Notes: generated by a model from the letters alone, not told the origin. A stretch of 64,000 nucleotides of DNA from an uncultured Gemmata sp. (GCA_937924775.1 CALDUT010000012.1:1-64000), one strand, 5' to 3'; positions 1-9,707 are shown, counted from the stretch's first letter. A program made the numbers and translations.

Positions 1-617
1 AACACCCGCTCCAAATACTCACCACCCACCGGACACAAACCCGGACGCACCCCCATATAACTCACACTCACACGCTCCGCCGGCCATCCCAAATAACGCA
101 CTATCTCCTGCTTCCCAAATTCCGATATCGCCAACAAATGGCTGGCCAGTTTGAGCCCGCGATGGAACTCTTTCTCGAACACGCGCACCCGCTCCGGCGG
201 ATGCCACTGGGGATAGAGAATCGCGGAGAGATCATGAACGGAAACAACCGTGGGCAGGTCGAGTGGCCGCGGAATGTAGTTCGGTTCGTGGTAAAGAAGA
301 CACTGGTTGCGGCGGATGGTTTCCTGGTATGGGTGCTGCATAATCGGGAACGCGGTACGGACGGCGACCAGGAATCGTCCGCGAACGGTGCGTTCGAGGC
401 GGGCCAACAGCCCCGGTTGTCGGGCAATTTTTTCAAAGCGCGCACACTGTTTATTCAGCCAATTTTGGCGGAGGTCGAGCCAGCGGCTAGGAAAGGAATA
501 AACAAAGTCGGGGCCGGCCACCGCCCGCAGTCCGCGAACCAGTTCTTGTGCGTAATAACCGACGCCGGATTTTTTTCGCTCGCGCAGCAGGGGTAAATCG
601 GTAATCAGTACGCGCAT
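1..617 (-). CDS. Glycosyltransferase family 4, N-terminal part (cut by window edge)
   Basis: I translated this by hand on the minus strand; it opens with ATG (MRVLITDLPLLRERKKSG) and stays open for 205 codons to the window edge, so the C-terminal half is missing. Features typical of GT-B fold, GT4-type enzymes are visible: the glycine motif SGVGYY (residues 17-22), HEPNY (110-114), SVHDLS (126-131) and AISEFGK (163-169), the usual end of the N-terminal acceptor domain. Such enzymes transfer a sugar from a nucleotide sugar to a glycan or lipid acceptor at the inner face of the membrane. The donor-binding domain is outside the window, so substrate cannot be guessed. Confidence 0.85.
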   Translation of the reverse strand, partial: MRVLITDLPLLRERKKSGVGYYAQELVRGLRAVAGPDFVYSFPSRWLDLRQNWLNKQCARFEKIARQPGLLARLERTVRGRFLVAVRTAFPIMQHPYQETIRRNQCLLYHEPNYIPRPLDLPTVVSVHDLSAILYPQWHPPERVRVFEKEFHRGLKLASHLLAISEFGKQEIVRYLGWPAERVSVSYMGVRPGLCPVGGEYLERV

Positions 618-764
618 CAGTTTCGCCCTCGCGATCGACCCAGCAAGCCCAACCCACCACTGGGGCCGAAGTGTAACAAACCCGTCTCTTGGGTCAACGC
701 CAACTGCACAAACTACAATAACTGGATAAGACCCTGTGAACCTTCCTCCCCGCAACATGCGATC

Positions 765-1544
765 ATGGCTGACGAAAACGCTTTCATTGCCTACTCGCTT
801 CATCCGAATCAGCCCACGGACGTTGTCCCAGAGCCGGCACCAATTCCGCGAGCGTGGATGGATGCCGCCCATCAGCGTTTTCCCTACCGGTGTTTACCGC
901 TGGCGATTGCCAATCAATGCGGGTGGATTCTCCGTTGCCCAGTAGGTTTCAGCGCCTATTGGTATGGCGGCCCACTCAAGGAAGACATCGAATTGCGATT
1001 CGACCAACCCGATAACCGCATTCTCAGTCATTTCGGTGTTGGCGTGATCACCTTCACCGTGCCGTTTTTGTTCCGCACCCCTCCGGGCATCAACCTGTGG
1101 GTGAAAGGGCCGGCCAATTGGATCAAAGACGGCATTCAACCTCTGGAAGGCGTCGTCGAAACGGATTGGATTCCCTCCACCTTCACCATGAACTGGAAGA
1201 TGACGCGGGTGTGCGAGTGGGTCCGCTTCGAGAAGGGCGAGCCGTACTGTATGCTCGTACCTGTGCCCCGGGGGCTGGTCGAAACGCTGGTGCCCCGCAT
1301 CGAACCGATTGCCACCAACCCCGAGTTGGAAAAGCAATACCACAAATGGGAGGAGAGCCGCAGCGAATTTTTAATCGGTTTGCATGCCCGCGACCCGAAA
1401 GCTGTTGCCCAAGGGTGGCAGAAGGATTATTTTCAAGGCAAAACTCCTACCGGGGAAGCGTTTCCATCGCATCAAACGCGCTTGAACGTCAAGGAATTCA
1501 CCCGCGGCGCCAAACAACCGCCCCCGCCGGCCCCGGAAGGGTGA
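765..1544 (+). CDS. DUF6065-like protein
   Basis: The 259-residue soluble protein has no signal peptide or membrane segment. Its composition (YRCLPLAIANQCGW, SAYWYGG, FTVPFLFRTPPGINLWVKGP, then WIPSTFTMNWKMTR) recalls DUF6065 proteins found beside natural-product and surface-modification genes; that family name is from memory. Tryptophan and proline are frequent, and the last 10 residues are a proline tail. The ATG at 765 fits the family start, although no strong ribosome-binding site precedes it. It is divergent from the glycosyltransferase on its left and precedes a secreted protein gene by 91 bases. Function is unknown. Confidence 0.75.
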   Translation: MADENAFIAYSLHPNQPTDVVPEPAPIPRAWMDAAHQRFPYRCLPLAIANQCGWILRCPVGFSAYWYGGPLKEDIELRFDQPDNRILSHFGVGVITFTVPFLFRTPPGINLWVKGPANWIKDGIQPLEGVVETDWIPSTFTMNWKMTRVCEWVRFEKGEPYCMLVPVPRGLVETLVPRIEPIATNPELEKQYHKWEESRSEFLIGLHARDPKAVAQGWQKDYFQGKTPTGEAFPSHQTRLNVKEFTRGAKQPPPPAPEG

Positions 1545-1635
1545 ACCGGCCCAAACCGCCGTCGTTCTCATCCCCGCCCAGGATCGGCGGCCTTCCCTCA
1601 GCCGATGGCCTGACTCCTTTTGGTGAGAAATTCCT

Positions 1636-2682
1636 ATGCACTACTCCTGCCTGGTTCTCCTGCCGCTGTCTGTCCTGTTCTTGGGGTTGTGTGGGGTCTC
1701 GCAAGCCGCCGACGTGTCGAAACCCACCCCCACCAAAGCCGACGAACCCCGGGCCGCCCAGTTCTCCGCCACAAAGGCCGCCGAATATCTCGATAGCGTC
1801 GGCATCCACTGGACCCGCGACCGCGAATGCATCAGTTGCCATACGAATATGCCCTACTTAATGGCTCGGCCCCAACTGCCCGGCCAGGCGTGGAAGGAAG
1901 TTCGTGAATTCCTGGAAGCCGACGTGCAAAAATGGTCCACCGGCGGCAAACCCCGCGGCGATGCCTATGTGGTCGCGACGGCCTTTGCACTCGCGTTCAA
2001 CGATGCGCAGACCACCGGCCAACTGCACGACACCACCCGGGCCGCGCTCGACAAAATGTGGCAAATTCAACTTCCAACTGGCGAATGGAAATGGCTCAAA
2101 TGCGATTGGCCACCACTCGAACACGACGACTATTACGGAGCTACCCTTGCGGCCTTAGCCGCGGGTTACGCCCCTGACAATTATGCGCAACAAAATGAAA
2201 AAGCCAAATCCGGAATCGAAAAATTAGTTCACTATTTCGCGAAAAATCCTCCGCCCGATTTGCACCACACCGCCATGTTGCTGTGGGCTGCGCAGAAATT
2301 GCCGGGCCTTATGACCGCCGACGAACAGAAAAAGGCTATCGCCGCCTTGGTCGCCAAGCAACGGGCCGACGGCGGCTGGTCGCTACCATCACTGGGCCAC
2401 TACAAACGCCGCGACGCCCAGAAAACCCCCAACGACCCCAATGCCGATAGCGACGGTTACGGCACTGGCCTGGTGACCTTCGTCCTTCTGCAAACCGGCA
2501 TCAAGCCCACCGACCCGATGGTTGTCAAAGCGGTGCAATGGTTGAAAGCCAACCAACGCGAAAGCGGCCGTTGGTATACCCGTTCCCTCAACAACGACAA
2601 AGCTCATTACATCGCCAACGCGGGCAGTGCGTTTTGCGTCCTGGCCCTCAAGGACGCTGGTGCTCTGAACCCGCCCAAGTAG
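1636..2682 (+). CDS. Secreted alpha/alpha-toroid (squalene-cyclase-like repeat) protein with a CxxCH motif
   Basis: The 348-residue protein starts with a signal peptide (about residues 1-25, ending near SQAAD). A heme c-type CISCH motif lies at residues 65-69, and repeats such as QRADGGWSLPS and YGTGLVTFVLLQTG follow, typical of the prenyltransferase/squalene-oxidase alpha/alpha toroid fold. The DxDD acid motif of true squalene-hopene cyclases is not seen, so cyclase activity is doubtful. Planctomycetes have many such exported toroid proteins with cytochrome-like motifs. A periplasmic redox or ligand-binding role is inference. Confidence 0.8.
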   Translation: MHYSCLVLLPLSVLFLGLCGVSQAADVSKPTPTKADEPRAAQFSATKAAEYLDSVGIHWTRDRECISCHTNMPYLMARPQLPGQAWKEVREFLEADVQKWSTGGKPRGDAYVVATAFALAFNDAQTTGQLHDTTRAALDKMWQIQLPTGEWKWLKCDWPPLEHDDYYGATLAALAAGYAPDNYAQQNEKAKSGIEKLVHYFAKNPPPDLHHTAMLLWAAQKLPGLMTADEQKKAIAALVAKQRADGGWSLPSLGHYKRRDAQKTPNDPNADSDGYGTGLVTFVLLQTGIKPTDPMVVKAVQWLKANQRESGRWYTRSLNNDKAHYIANAGSAFCVLALKDAGALNPPK

Positions 2683-2812
2683 CGGCCAGCCGCAGATGGA
2701 TCGGATCGCCGGCCCCCGGGGAACTGAAACTGGAGCCATCGCCACACGCTGAGAGCAAGCGTGGAGCAAAGTTGGCGGAATCGATCCTCCGATGGCCAGA
2801 ACCGGTGGGATT

Positions 2813-3580
2813 TTAAGGGCGTTTCCGCTTGCATTTCGGCGGCCCGAGGATTTCCTGCATCACCACCGCCATCGCGGCTCCTTGCCCGGTGCTGAGCAGT
2901 GCCGCCAGGTTTTTAGCGAAGTCCGACCGCGGCGCAGGCCGCGGGCGAGCTGGCAAACGTGTAACGCTCGTGGCGGGTGCGCCGGTGGTGGCCGGTGGTC
3001 GAACCACCGGGGCTACCGGCAGTTTCTCGATCTGGCCGCCGGTGGGGGTTTCACGCACAGGGGCTTGCGGACTGGATCCAAAACCCGTCGGGAGGGCCGG
3101 AGGCGCGGGTGGAGCCGGCGGCGGAGCTTCAAAGCTGGAGGCGGGCGGGGAAGCAGCGACCGGAGCCGGTTCGGCGAGTTCGGCGACCACCCGTGGCCGC
3201 GGACGATCTGGGGTTCTCACCGGTTGAATGACCGGCGGGCCACTCGCCGGCGCCGATGGTGGTGCGGGCGGAGCTTGCGGCGGCAGGCTGCGACGCCGCA
3301 ACCGGTCGATCTCCGCCAAAAACCGGTCCATATCCGAGTTGCCGGTGCGGGGCAGCGCCGATTCGTCGCGGGCCGGGGCCCGGGGGCGTTCGGCCCGTTC
3401 ATCTTCGGCGGCGCGGGCCCGTTCCGCGGCGCGGGCCAAGCGTTCAGCGCGGGCTTGCCGTTCCTCCTCGGCCCGTTTGGCCGCGTTGGCTTCCGCGAGA
3501 TTGTTCAGCATCTTCGCGATCGACCCCACCACGGTGGAGATGATCACAAAGATCAGAATCATAATGATGAATTGCAACAT
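2813..3580 (-). CDS. Membrane-anchored coiled-coil/proline-rich protein of the FloA-NfeD cluster
   Basis: The protein has 255 residues if it starts at ATG 3580 (MLQFIIMILIFVIIST); the longer open frame adds 31 residues that look non-coding and would bury the membrane anchor. After one N-terminal membrane segment comes a charged Ala/Glu/Arg coiled-coil (NAAKRAEEERQARAERLARA), then a long Pro/Ala linker, then a C-terminal helix-like block ending in basic residues (GPPKCKRKRP). It is the last of four same-strand genes after NfeD, NfeD-short and FloA, with 104 bases between it and floA. No known domain is recognised. A scaffold role in the same membrane microdomain is inferred from position only. 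Confidence 0.7.
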   Translation of the reverse strand: MLQFIIMILIFVIISTVVGSIAKMLNNLAEANAAKRAEEERQARAERLARAAERARAAEDERAERPRAPARDESALPRTGNSDMDRFLAEIDRLRRRSLPPQAPPAPPSAPASGPPVIQPVRTPDRPRPRVVAELAEPAPVAASPPASSFEAPPPAPPAPPALPTGFGSSPQAPVRETPTGGQIEKLPVAPVVRPPATTGAPATSVTRLPARPRPAPRSDFAKNLAALLSTGQGAAMAVVMQEILGPPKCKRKRP

Positions 3581-3684
3581 GGTCGCATCGCTGTAGATTG
3601 TGGGTGGAGCTGTTCGGATAGGCCCCGTCGAGTCCGAAATTAGGGGGGACTGGGGGTCGCCCGTGGCGGCCACCGGGGGTGAAC

Positions 3685-4794
3685 TCAGCGGCCCGAGCCG
3701 GATTGCCCTTCGGCCCCGCCGGTCATGGTGGCGATGTTGTTCCGCATAAGTGTATCGGATTGCAGGTTCTTCATGTTATAGAAGTCCATGACGCCGAGGT
3801 AGCCTTTCTTGAAGGCTTCGGCGATTGCCAGCGGCACCTGCGCTTCGGCTTCGACGACTTTGGCCCGGTTTTCTTCGACCAATGCCCGCATTTCTTGTTC
3901 GCGGGCCACGGCGGCCGCTCGGCGTTTTTCGGCTTCGGCCTGGGCCACGCGAAGGTCCGCGGCGGCTTGGTCGGCTTGTAGTTTGGCCCCGATGTTCTCG
4001 CCCACTTCGATATGGGCAATGTCGATGGACACGATTTCGAAGGCGGTTTGAGCGTCGAGGGCGTTGTGCAGCACAGTTTGGGAAATCATGCCTGGGTTGG
4101 CCAGCACTTCCTTGTGGTCGTGGGCGGAACCGATGGCTTTGACGATCCCTTCGCCGACGCGGGCGATAATCGTTTCTTCCGTCGCCCCACCGACCAGCCG
4201 TTCGAGTTTGGTTCGCACCGTCACCCGCGCTTTGGCCAGCAATTGAATCCCGTTACGGCAGACGGCATCGAGGAATTGCTTGCCCTTGGCTGGGTCGGGG
4301 CAGTCGATGACTTTGGGATTGACACTGGTACGGACGGCTTCGAGAACATCGCGGCCGGCCAGGTCGATGGCGGCGGCGACCCGCCAGGGCAGATCGAGGC
4401 CGGCTTTATGAGCGGCAATGACCGCGGTGGCGGTTTTGGGCACATTACCGCGGGCGAGGAAGTGGCTTTCGAGGTCGCTGGTGGTCACGCGCACGCCGGC
4501 TTGCACCAGGGCGATTTTCTGCCGCACCACCATCGCGTAATCGACGTTCCGCAGCTTCATCCCAATGAGGCTGCCGATGCCGATGTCGGCTTTGGTCAGC
4601 AAGGCTTGAATCCACAGCCGGATGAAGCTGAAGAACAAGAACAAAAAGACAATGAAGATCAGGACTGCGACCAGAGCCACCACAATGATGATGACCTGCG
4701 TGGTACTGACAGGAGTTTCGCCGGCTCCAGGGTCGCCCGCTTTTTGTTTAACAATTTGAGCCAATAAGGAGAATGCGAAGGCAAGCAGTGTCAC
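3685..4794 (-). CDS. floA: Flotillin-like protein FloA (SPFH family)
   Basis: The protein has 369 residues from a GTG at 4794, preceded by AGAAAGGA at proper spacing; the longer frame to 4908 adds a non-family leader. Two hydrophobic stretches lie in the first 60 residues ([21 protein letters not shown]), followed by the FloA/YqfA core ([24 protein letters not shown]) and a C-terminal Ala/Glu coiled coil ([19 protein letters not shown]). FloA proteins are about 330 residues and organise functional membrane microdomains. Genes for NfeD-type partners lie directly upstream, the classical arrangement. Confidence 0.95.
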   Translation of the reverse strand: MTLLAFAFSLLAQIVKQKAGDPGAGETPVSTTQVIIIVVALVAVLIFIVFLFLFFSFIRLWIQALLTKADIGIGSLIGMKLRNVDYAMVVRQKIALVQAGVRVTTSDLESHFLARGNVPKTATAVIAAHKAGLDLPWRVAAAIDLAGRDVLEAVRTSVNPKVIDCPDPAKGKQFLDAVCRNGIQLLAKARVTVRTKLERLVGGATEETIIARVGEGIVKAIGSAHDHKEVLANPGMISQTVLHNALDAQTAFEIVSIDIAHIEVGENIGAKLQADQAAADLRVAQAEAEKRRAAAVAREQEMRALVEENRAKVVEAEAQVPLAIAEAFKKGYLGVMDFYNMKNLQSDTLMRNNIATMTGGAEGQSGSGR

Positions 4795-4923
4795 GGCTGG
4801 GGGTCCTTTCTCGTCGGAATCCGGGTGAGGGGGTGGAAGTCGAAGCGATGGGCGATCGCGTTGCGATTCGATTTCCGGCCAACGGGCCACGCGCCTCCAT
4901 GTGAGCAAAACGTAGAGTTAGTG

Positions 4924-5532
4924 TTATCGCAGTCCGAGGTCGAAGTCATCCACATTGTCGGGTTTAGCTGGCTCTTTCGCAAGTCCTTGTTGGTTTGGAG
5001 GTTGTGTTGTGACCGGAGTCGCAGGTCCCTCGGGGCGGACATCGGAGAGGTCCGGGGGACCCTCCAGTTGGCGAACGATGATCTGCCCCCATTTGACGTC
5101 GATACAGCGGACCCACACCCCGGCCTCGAGCATCATGCCTTCGGTCAGAGCATCGTAGCGGCGGCCATCGAACTCGACGACGCCGGAGGGTCGCATCGGC
5201 GAGACGGTTTTGCCGGTCCGGCCTTTGAGGGCTTCCAGTTCCGAAGTTGGGACCGCAGGAACCGTGGGTTGTTCTTCCAGCACTGTATCCAGCGACATCC
5301 GTCGCCACGCCGCCACCGCGGCATACCCGATCGCGGGCAAGCCAATCGCCAGGGCGATCATCGCGACGACGCCTTCGATCATGGTCCCGTAGTAAAGGAT
5401 GATCCCTACGGCGAAGGCAAAGCACCCTAGCGCCGCCACTACCAGGAAGCCGCCGGTGGGGATGAAGATTTCCGCAACCAGCAGGAACACCCCGATGGCG
5501 ATGAGCACAAAGGCTATAGCGAGATAGTCCAT
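4924..5532 (-). CDS. Short NfeD family protein
   Basis: The protein has 202 residues from ATG 5532 (MDYLAIAFVLIAIGVFLLVAEIF); the open frame extends 16 codons further upstream without family resemblance. Three or four membrane segments occupy roughly residues 1-85. They are followed by the soluble OB-fold NfeD domain, with GRTGKTVSPMRPSGVVEFDGRRYDA and a closing strand VKWGQIIVRQLEG. The tail is proline-rich. Short NfeD proteins lack the protease domain and partner flotillins. It sits between the long NfeD gene (66 bases upstream) and floA (129 bases downstream). Confidence 0.9.
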   Translation of the reverse strand: MDYLAIAFVLIAIGVFLLVAEIFIPTGGFLVVAALGCFAFAVGIILYYGTMIEGVVAMIALAIGLPAIGYAAVAAWRRMSLDTVLEEQPTVPAVPTSELEALKGRTGKTVSPMRPSGVVEFDGRRYDALTEGMMLEAGVWVRCIDVKWGQIIVRQLEGPPDLSDVRPEGPATPVTTQPPNQQGLAKEPAKPDNVDDFDLGLR

Positions 5533-5598
5533 AGTTGCAGGGCAGAGTCGGGGCTCCAGGGGCCCGGGGCATTCCCGCAACGGCCCCTGCTGTCGTCG

Positions 5599-7800
5599 TT
5601 ATACTTCCTTGACCACAATTCGCGTACCTTCTACCGCAAAGACTTGCACACGGCTACCCGCGGGGATGAAACTCCCATCGGAAACCACATCGACGAACTT
5701 ATCTCCAAACCGGACAACGCCGGCGGGGCGTAACGGCGTGGTGGTGGTCCCGATAGCGCCCAACAGTTCGGCCGCTTCCGAGGCCCCCGGCAACAGCGGT
5801 TCGGCGGCGTCGGCCTGTTCGGTGGGGGGAGCCAGCAGCATCCGGTTGGCGTAGGGCACTTGCGGCAAGAACCGCGCGATGAGAAACGCCAGCACCATCG
5901 CCCCCATTAGGGCGAACAGGTAAGTTGAGATACGGACTCCGAAGTTCACCCAATCGCTGGCATTTTCCGGAACCTTATCGAAGGTTACCAACCCCAAACC
6001 GGCCAGCATGAACACAATCCCCGAGATCCCGCACACCCCAAATCCTGGCAGTACAAAGATTTCGATCCCCAGTAGCACAATTCCCAAAATAAAAAGCAAC
6101 AGCGCCAAAACGAACATTTCCCCACTGAAACGGGACTGCGACCAGAAGACCAAAATGAAGCACAGCGCCGCGACAATTCCTGGAACGGTCAGCCCCGGGA
6201 CTTTCAGCTCCAGAATCAGGCCGATGAAACCGACCATCACTAGGATGATCGTGACCGCGGGGATGCGGAGGAATTCCGCGAACTGATCGACCCAGCCCAA
6301 TTCCGGGCTTTTGGCTTCCGTGACACCGTAGATTTCGCACACGTTGCCGACATCGGTGGTGGGCACGGTAAAGCGAGCCAGCCCCAACTCCAATGCCAGT
6401 GAGGCGTTCGGCGCAAATGGCACGCCGGGTGCCTTGACGACTTTGTCACGCTCCCATTGGCCCGGTTCGGTGCGCTGGAGAGTTTCGAACTCATCGCGGC
6501 TCAACAGCCGGGTTTTGTTGCGATTGTTGTCTTTTCCGCGTACACGGAGGATTTCCACCGCCGGATCAAGCATACCGTCGATGAGGATACCCGGATAGCC
6601 GCGTTGTTCCGCGAAGTCACGCAGGCTTTTCTTTTGGGCGTCGATGGCTTGTTGCCGCACCGAGCGCAGGTAGCGTTCGAAGTTGCCGATGGTGGCTTCC
6701 CGCAGTTCGCCGTCGGTATCGGCTTTCGGCTTGGTCATGACGATTTCTGAACAGCCCAAGGCGATGACAGTCGCGGCATCGGGAGCGGCCTCTGGAATGA
6801 AGGCGATAATCTGCATGGGGTAGTCGCCACTTTGGGCTTTGACCAGGTCTTCGGCCAGGCCCCGGGCCACATCCAAATCGGTGCCGCCGCATTGGAGAGT
6901 CAGAATCAGAATGTTGCCATCTTTTTTCCGCACATCCCGCAACACGCGATTGACCGATTCACGCAGGGCCCCATCGACATCGCCTCGGAGCGTCCATTGG
7001 AAGGCCACCGGGGCGCGGCCTTGGAGCGGATCATCGCGAATGATCGACGGCGGCAGACCGTAGAGTTCCGCAAGATCTTTGCGAGTATCGGCTTGCGCTT
7101 TGGCCAGTTCGATTTCCCGGGCCACGCTGGCCGAGTAACGGGCCAATTGACCATCTTGCACGCCCTGCACGGGGACAGGTTGCCCGGCGATGTCGGCCAC
7201 CGCCGCGGCATTGCGGGCATCGGCGTAAATCACTTTTCTGATGTCGCGGCGGGAGGTGCCTTTGACCAGGCGCACGTCGGGATCGAACATTTTTTGGACA
7301 ATCGGCCAGCGATCGTCTCGGTTGAAGCGGACTTGGTATTCTGTCGCTTCGCTAGGCCCAAGTTTCGTTACACCTTCAGTCAGAATGGGTCCGAGGACCG
7401 CATTGCGACCCATCACCACTTCTTTACACGCCAACACAGGAAGCACCGTATGGCCGCTGGTGGGGGCATGCACAAACGCGATGGTGCGTTTCCCCTGCAA
7501 ACCGCCGATGTACTTGGCAAGATCGTAACAGGGGCCGTAGTCGGTGGTGGACGCGGGTTTCCCATCGGGGTTGAAGTCGAAAACGATGGTATCGACCCGT
7601 TGCTCGGCGATCCCATGATGGATGCGGGCATTGACCTGATTGCGGATGCGAGCGACCGCGTCACTGGTGATCGGGTTGGACACTGTGACAAACATGGCAC
7701 TGGCCGCCGCTTCTTGAGCCACCGCGGCGGTCGCGGCCACCAACACGCCCACCATCGTGACCGCGATAAGCCTCATGTGGGAAAAAACCGTTGGGTGCAT
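5599..7800 (-). CDS. Long NfeD family protein (ClpP-class membrane serine protease-like)
   Basis: The protein has 733 residues from ATG 7800, which has AAGGAA at good spacing; the frame to 7860 is an unlikely extension. A signal peptide (ends near VAAQEAAAS) leads into a ClpP/crotonase-like region (MFVTVSNPITSDAVARIRNQV, then VHAPTSGHTVLPVLACKEVVMG). A second, similar region follows (NILILTLQCGGTDLDVARGLAEDL), then four or five membrane segments and a C-terminal NfeD OB-fold (GTTTTPLRPAGVVRFGDKFVDVV). The usual Ser-Lys dyad context is not well conserved in the first repeat, so protease activity is uncertain. Long NfeD proteins cleave membrane or flotillin-associated substrates; this is the likely first gene of the operon. 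Confidence 0.88.
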   Translation of the reverse strand: MHPTVFSHMRLIAVTMVGVLVAATAAVAQEAAASAMFVTVSNPITSDAVARIRNQVNARIHHGIAEQRVDTIVFDFNPDGKPASTTDYGPCYDLAKYIGGLQGKRTIAFVHAPTSGHTVLPVLACKEVVMGRNAVLGPILTEGVTKLGPSEATEYQVRFNRDDRWPIVQKMFDPDVRLVKGTSRRDIRKVIYADARNAAAVADIAGQPVPVQGVQDGQLARYSASVAREIELAKAQADTRKDLAELYGLPPSIIRDDPLQGRAPVAFQWTLRGDVDGALRESVNRVLRDVRKKDGNILILTLQCGGTDLDVARGLAEDLVKAQSGDYPMQIIAFIPEAAPDAATVIALGCSEIVMTKPKADTDGELREATIGNFERYLRSVRQQAIDAQKKSLRDFAEQRGYPGILIDGMLDPAVEILRVRGKDNNRNKTRLLSRDEFETLQRTEPGQWERDKVVKAPGVPFAPNASLALELGLARFTVPTTDVGNVCEIYGVTEAKSPELGWVDQFAEFLRIPAVTIILVMVGFIGLILELKVPGLTVPGIVAALCFILVFWSQSRFSGEMFVLALLLFILGIVLLGIEIFVLPGFGVCGISGIVFMLAGLGLVTFDKVPENASDWVNFGVRISTYLFALMGAMVLAFLIARFLPQVPYANRMLLAPPTEQADAAEPLLPGASEAAELLGAIGTTTTPLRPAGVVRFGDKFVDVVSDGSFIPAGSRVQVFAVEGTRIVVKEV

Positions 7801-8249
7801 CGGTTGTCGTTCCTTCGGGACGGGGCGCGAGTCGTTACCCAGCTCCACTGATCTGTTCAAATTATAACGGCTGGTGCAACCCGACCAAAGAATGTTCAGC
7901 CGGCAAATAGGAAGGCCTAGGCCGTTGTGGCACGCCGTTCGCCTCTGGTAACTGGGGTGCCTCTGCCATTTTGGCAGGCCGGCCCCGCTGGGCGTCTCGC
8001 CGCAGCGATTGTGCCGAGTTTGCGCTTCAGGCCGCCAAAGTGGTGGCTGATACTCGGATTCGCAAGCCAGCAGGGGATTGAAGGGACGAGCTTAAGGAAT
8101 TAAGTTTAAGGAAGATGGTGAAGATGGGGGAAAGACGTAAAAAAACTAGTGATTCGCAAACCGGAGTGTTTCGAGCAGATAGGGGAAATCAGCGTGACGT
8201 GCTGCCCTCCTCAAGGCAGGGGGTTAGGGGTGGCCGACTGGGGGGCGTC
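7801..8249. other. Intergenic region between divergent genes
   Basis: This 449-base gap separates the start of the long NfeD gene from the ketosynthase gene. An open frame continues upstream of the ketosynthase start from 8115, but its sequence (KTSDSQTGVFRADRGNQRD) is not family-like and I treat it as non-coding leader. No clear promoter hexamers, tRNA or terminator were found. The ketosynthase mRNA leader is probably long. Confidence 0.5.
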
Positions 8250-9542
8250 ATGCGTAGGGTTGTTGTCACGGGTTTAGGGGTGGTTGCACCCAATGGAGTT
8301 GGCAAAGAGGCCTTTTGGAAGGCTTGCGTCAACGGGCACAGTGGGATCGGGCCGATTCGCTCGTTCGATGCGTCCAACCACCCGATTCGCGTCGCCGGCG
8401 AGGTGTTGGATTTTGACCCCGAGCCCTTCATTCCCGATAAATTTCGCAAATCGGTCAAAGTGATGGGCCGGGCGGCCAAATTCGGCATCGGCGCCGCCGG
8501 TTTGGCCATCGCCGATAGCGGGCTGGACCTCGACCGCCTCGACCCCACGCGCTTGGGGGTGGTGATGGGGGCCGGTTTAGTACCGATGGATTTGGGAGAA
8601 CTGGCACCGCTTCTGGCCCGCGCCTGCCACGAGGGGGGCGAATTTGACGCAACCAAACTGCCTGATCCGAGCCGGCCCGATGCCCCGCTTTTTCCCTTGT
8701 GGCTGCTGAAGTATCTGCCCAATATGGCCGCCGCGCATATCTCCATGGCCTTCAACTGTCAGGGGCCCAACAACACGGTGGTGACTGCATGCGTGGCTGG
8801 CACTCAGGCCGTGGGGGAAGCGTTTCGCCTCATCGCCCGCGGCGATGCGGATGTCATGCTCTGCGGCGGGGCCGATAGCCGTATCGACCCGCTGATGCTC
8901 TTGGCCTATACGGCGTTGGGAACCCTCAGCAAAGACGAAGGTCGCAAGCCCGAGGAACGTTCCCGGCCGTTCGATCGCCTCCGCGATGGCTTCGTCATCA
9001 GTGAAGGGGCCGCGGTGTTGGTTCTTGAAGATTATGAGCGGGCCAAAGCCCGTAACGCCCCGATCTATGCCGAAGTGAAGGGATGGGGCAGTTCGTTCGA
9101 TGCTTATAGCGTCACCAAGCCCGACCCCGAGGGCCGCGGCGGGGCCCGGGCCATCCAAGCGGCTCTCGACGAAGCCCGCATCGATTTCCGCGACGTCGGC
9201 TACATCAACGCCCATGGCACCAGCACCCGACTCAACGATGCGATGGAAACCGCTGCGGTCAAACGCGTCTTTGGGGATTATGCCAAGGATGTGCAACTGT
9301 CGTCCATCAAGTCGATGATCGGCCACTCGATCGGAGCCAGCGGGGCCATTGAAGCGGCGGCACTGGCTATGAGCCTCAAAACGCAAGTCTATCCGCCGAC
9401 CATTAACCTGACCAATCCCGACCCGGCCTGCGACCTCGACTACATCCCCAACACCGCCCGCGAAGCCAAGGTGAGGTACGGGCTGTCCACCAGTTTCGGT
9501 TTCGGCGGGCAAAACGGAGCCTTGGTGATGGCCGCCATCTGA
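8250..9542 (+). CDS. Beta-ketoacyl-[ACP] synthase (FabF-like)
   Basis: The 430-residue thiolase-fold condensing enzyme starts at ATG 8250 (MRRVVVTGLGVVAPNG), the classical beginning of the family. The catalytic cysteine is Cys181 in TACVAGTQAVGEA, and the two catalytic histidines lie in NAHGTSTRLND and SMIGHSIGASGA. It condenses an acyl chain with malonyl-ACP in fatty acid or related polyketide synthesis. It stands alone, without an adjacent acyl carrier protein or reductase, so it may act in a specialised chain-building reaction rather than housekeeping synthesis. Length fits FabF (about 410 residues). Confidence 0.93.
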   Translation: MRRVVVTGLGVVAPNGVGKEAFWKACVNGHSGIGPIRSFDASNHPIRVAGEVLDFDPEPFIPDKFRKSVKVMGRAAKFGIGAAGLAIADSGLDLDRLDPTRLGVVMGAGLVPMDLGELAPLLARACHEGGEFDATKLPDPSRPDAPLFPLWLLKYLPNMAAAHISMAFNCQGPNNTVVTACVAGTQAVGEAFRLIARGDADVMLCGGADSRIDPLMLLAYTALGTLSKDEGRKPEERSRPFDRLRDGFVISEGAAVLVLEDYERAKARNAPIYAEVKGWGSSFDAYSVTKPDPEGRGGARAIQAALDEARIDFRDVGYINAHGTSTRLNDAMETAAVKRVFGDYAKDVQLSSIKSMIGHSIGASGAIEAAALAMSLKTQVYPPTINLTNPDPACDLDYIPNTAREAKVRYGLSTSFGFGGQNGALVMAAI

Positions 9543-9599
9543 ACCTCCGACACCCACAACCGCCCAACCCACACACAACGAACTCTTTGGCTTCACCGC

Positions 9600-9630
9600 G
9601 GCGCGAGCCGATGGCCCACCGGCTCGCGCC
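9600..9630. terminator. Perfect 11-bp hairpin between convergent genes
   Basis: The stem 9600-9610 (GGCGCGAGCCG) pairs with 9620-9630 across a 9-base loop. It sits 58 bases past the ketosynthase stop and 78 bases before the end of the convergent secreted-protein gene, so it could end both transcripts. There is no thymine tract on either side, so intrinsic termination is not certain. Confidence 0.5.
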
Positions 9631-9707
9631 CCTTCCATTCTGGCGTACATTTCCAGCGATTCTGTCGTACCGAATAGACTTTTTGCGACAGGATGGACCT
9701 GTCCCAA

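Noticed and set aside
8115-8249. In-frame extension of the ketosynthase gene
   Set aside because: The first 45 codons are not family-like and the FabF-type start is at 8250.
8250-9542. Assigning the ketosynthase as fabF in a fatty-acid gene cluster
   Set aside because: No acyl carrier protein, reductase or dehydratase gene is nearby, so a specific gene symbol is not justified.
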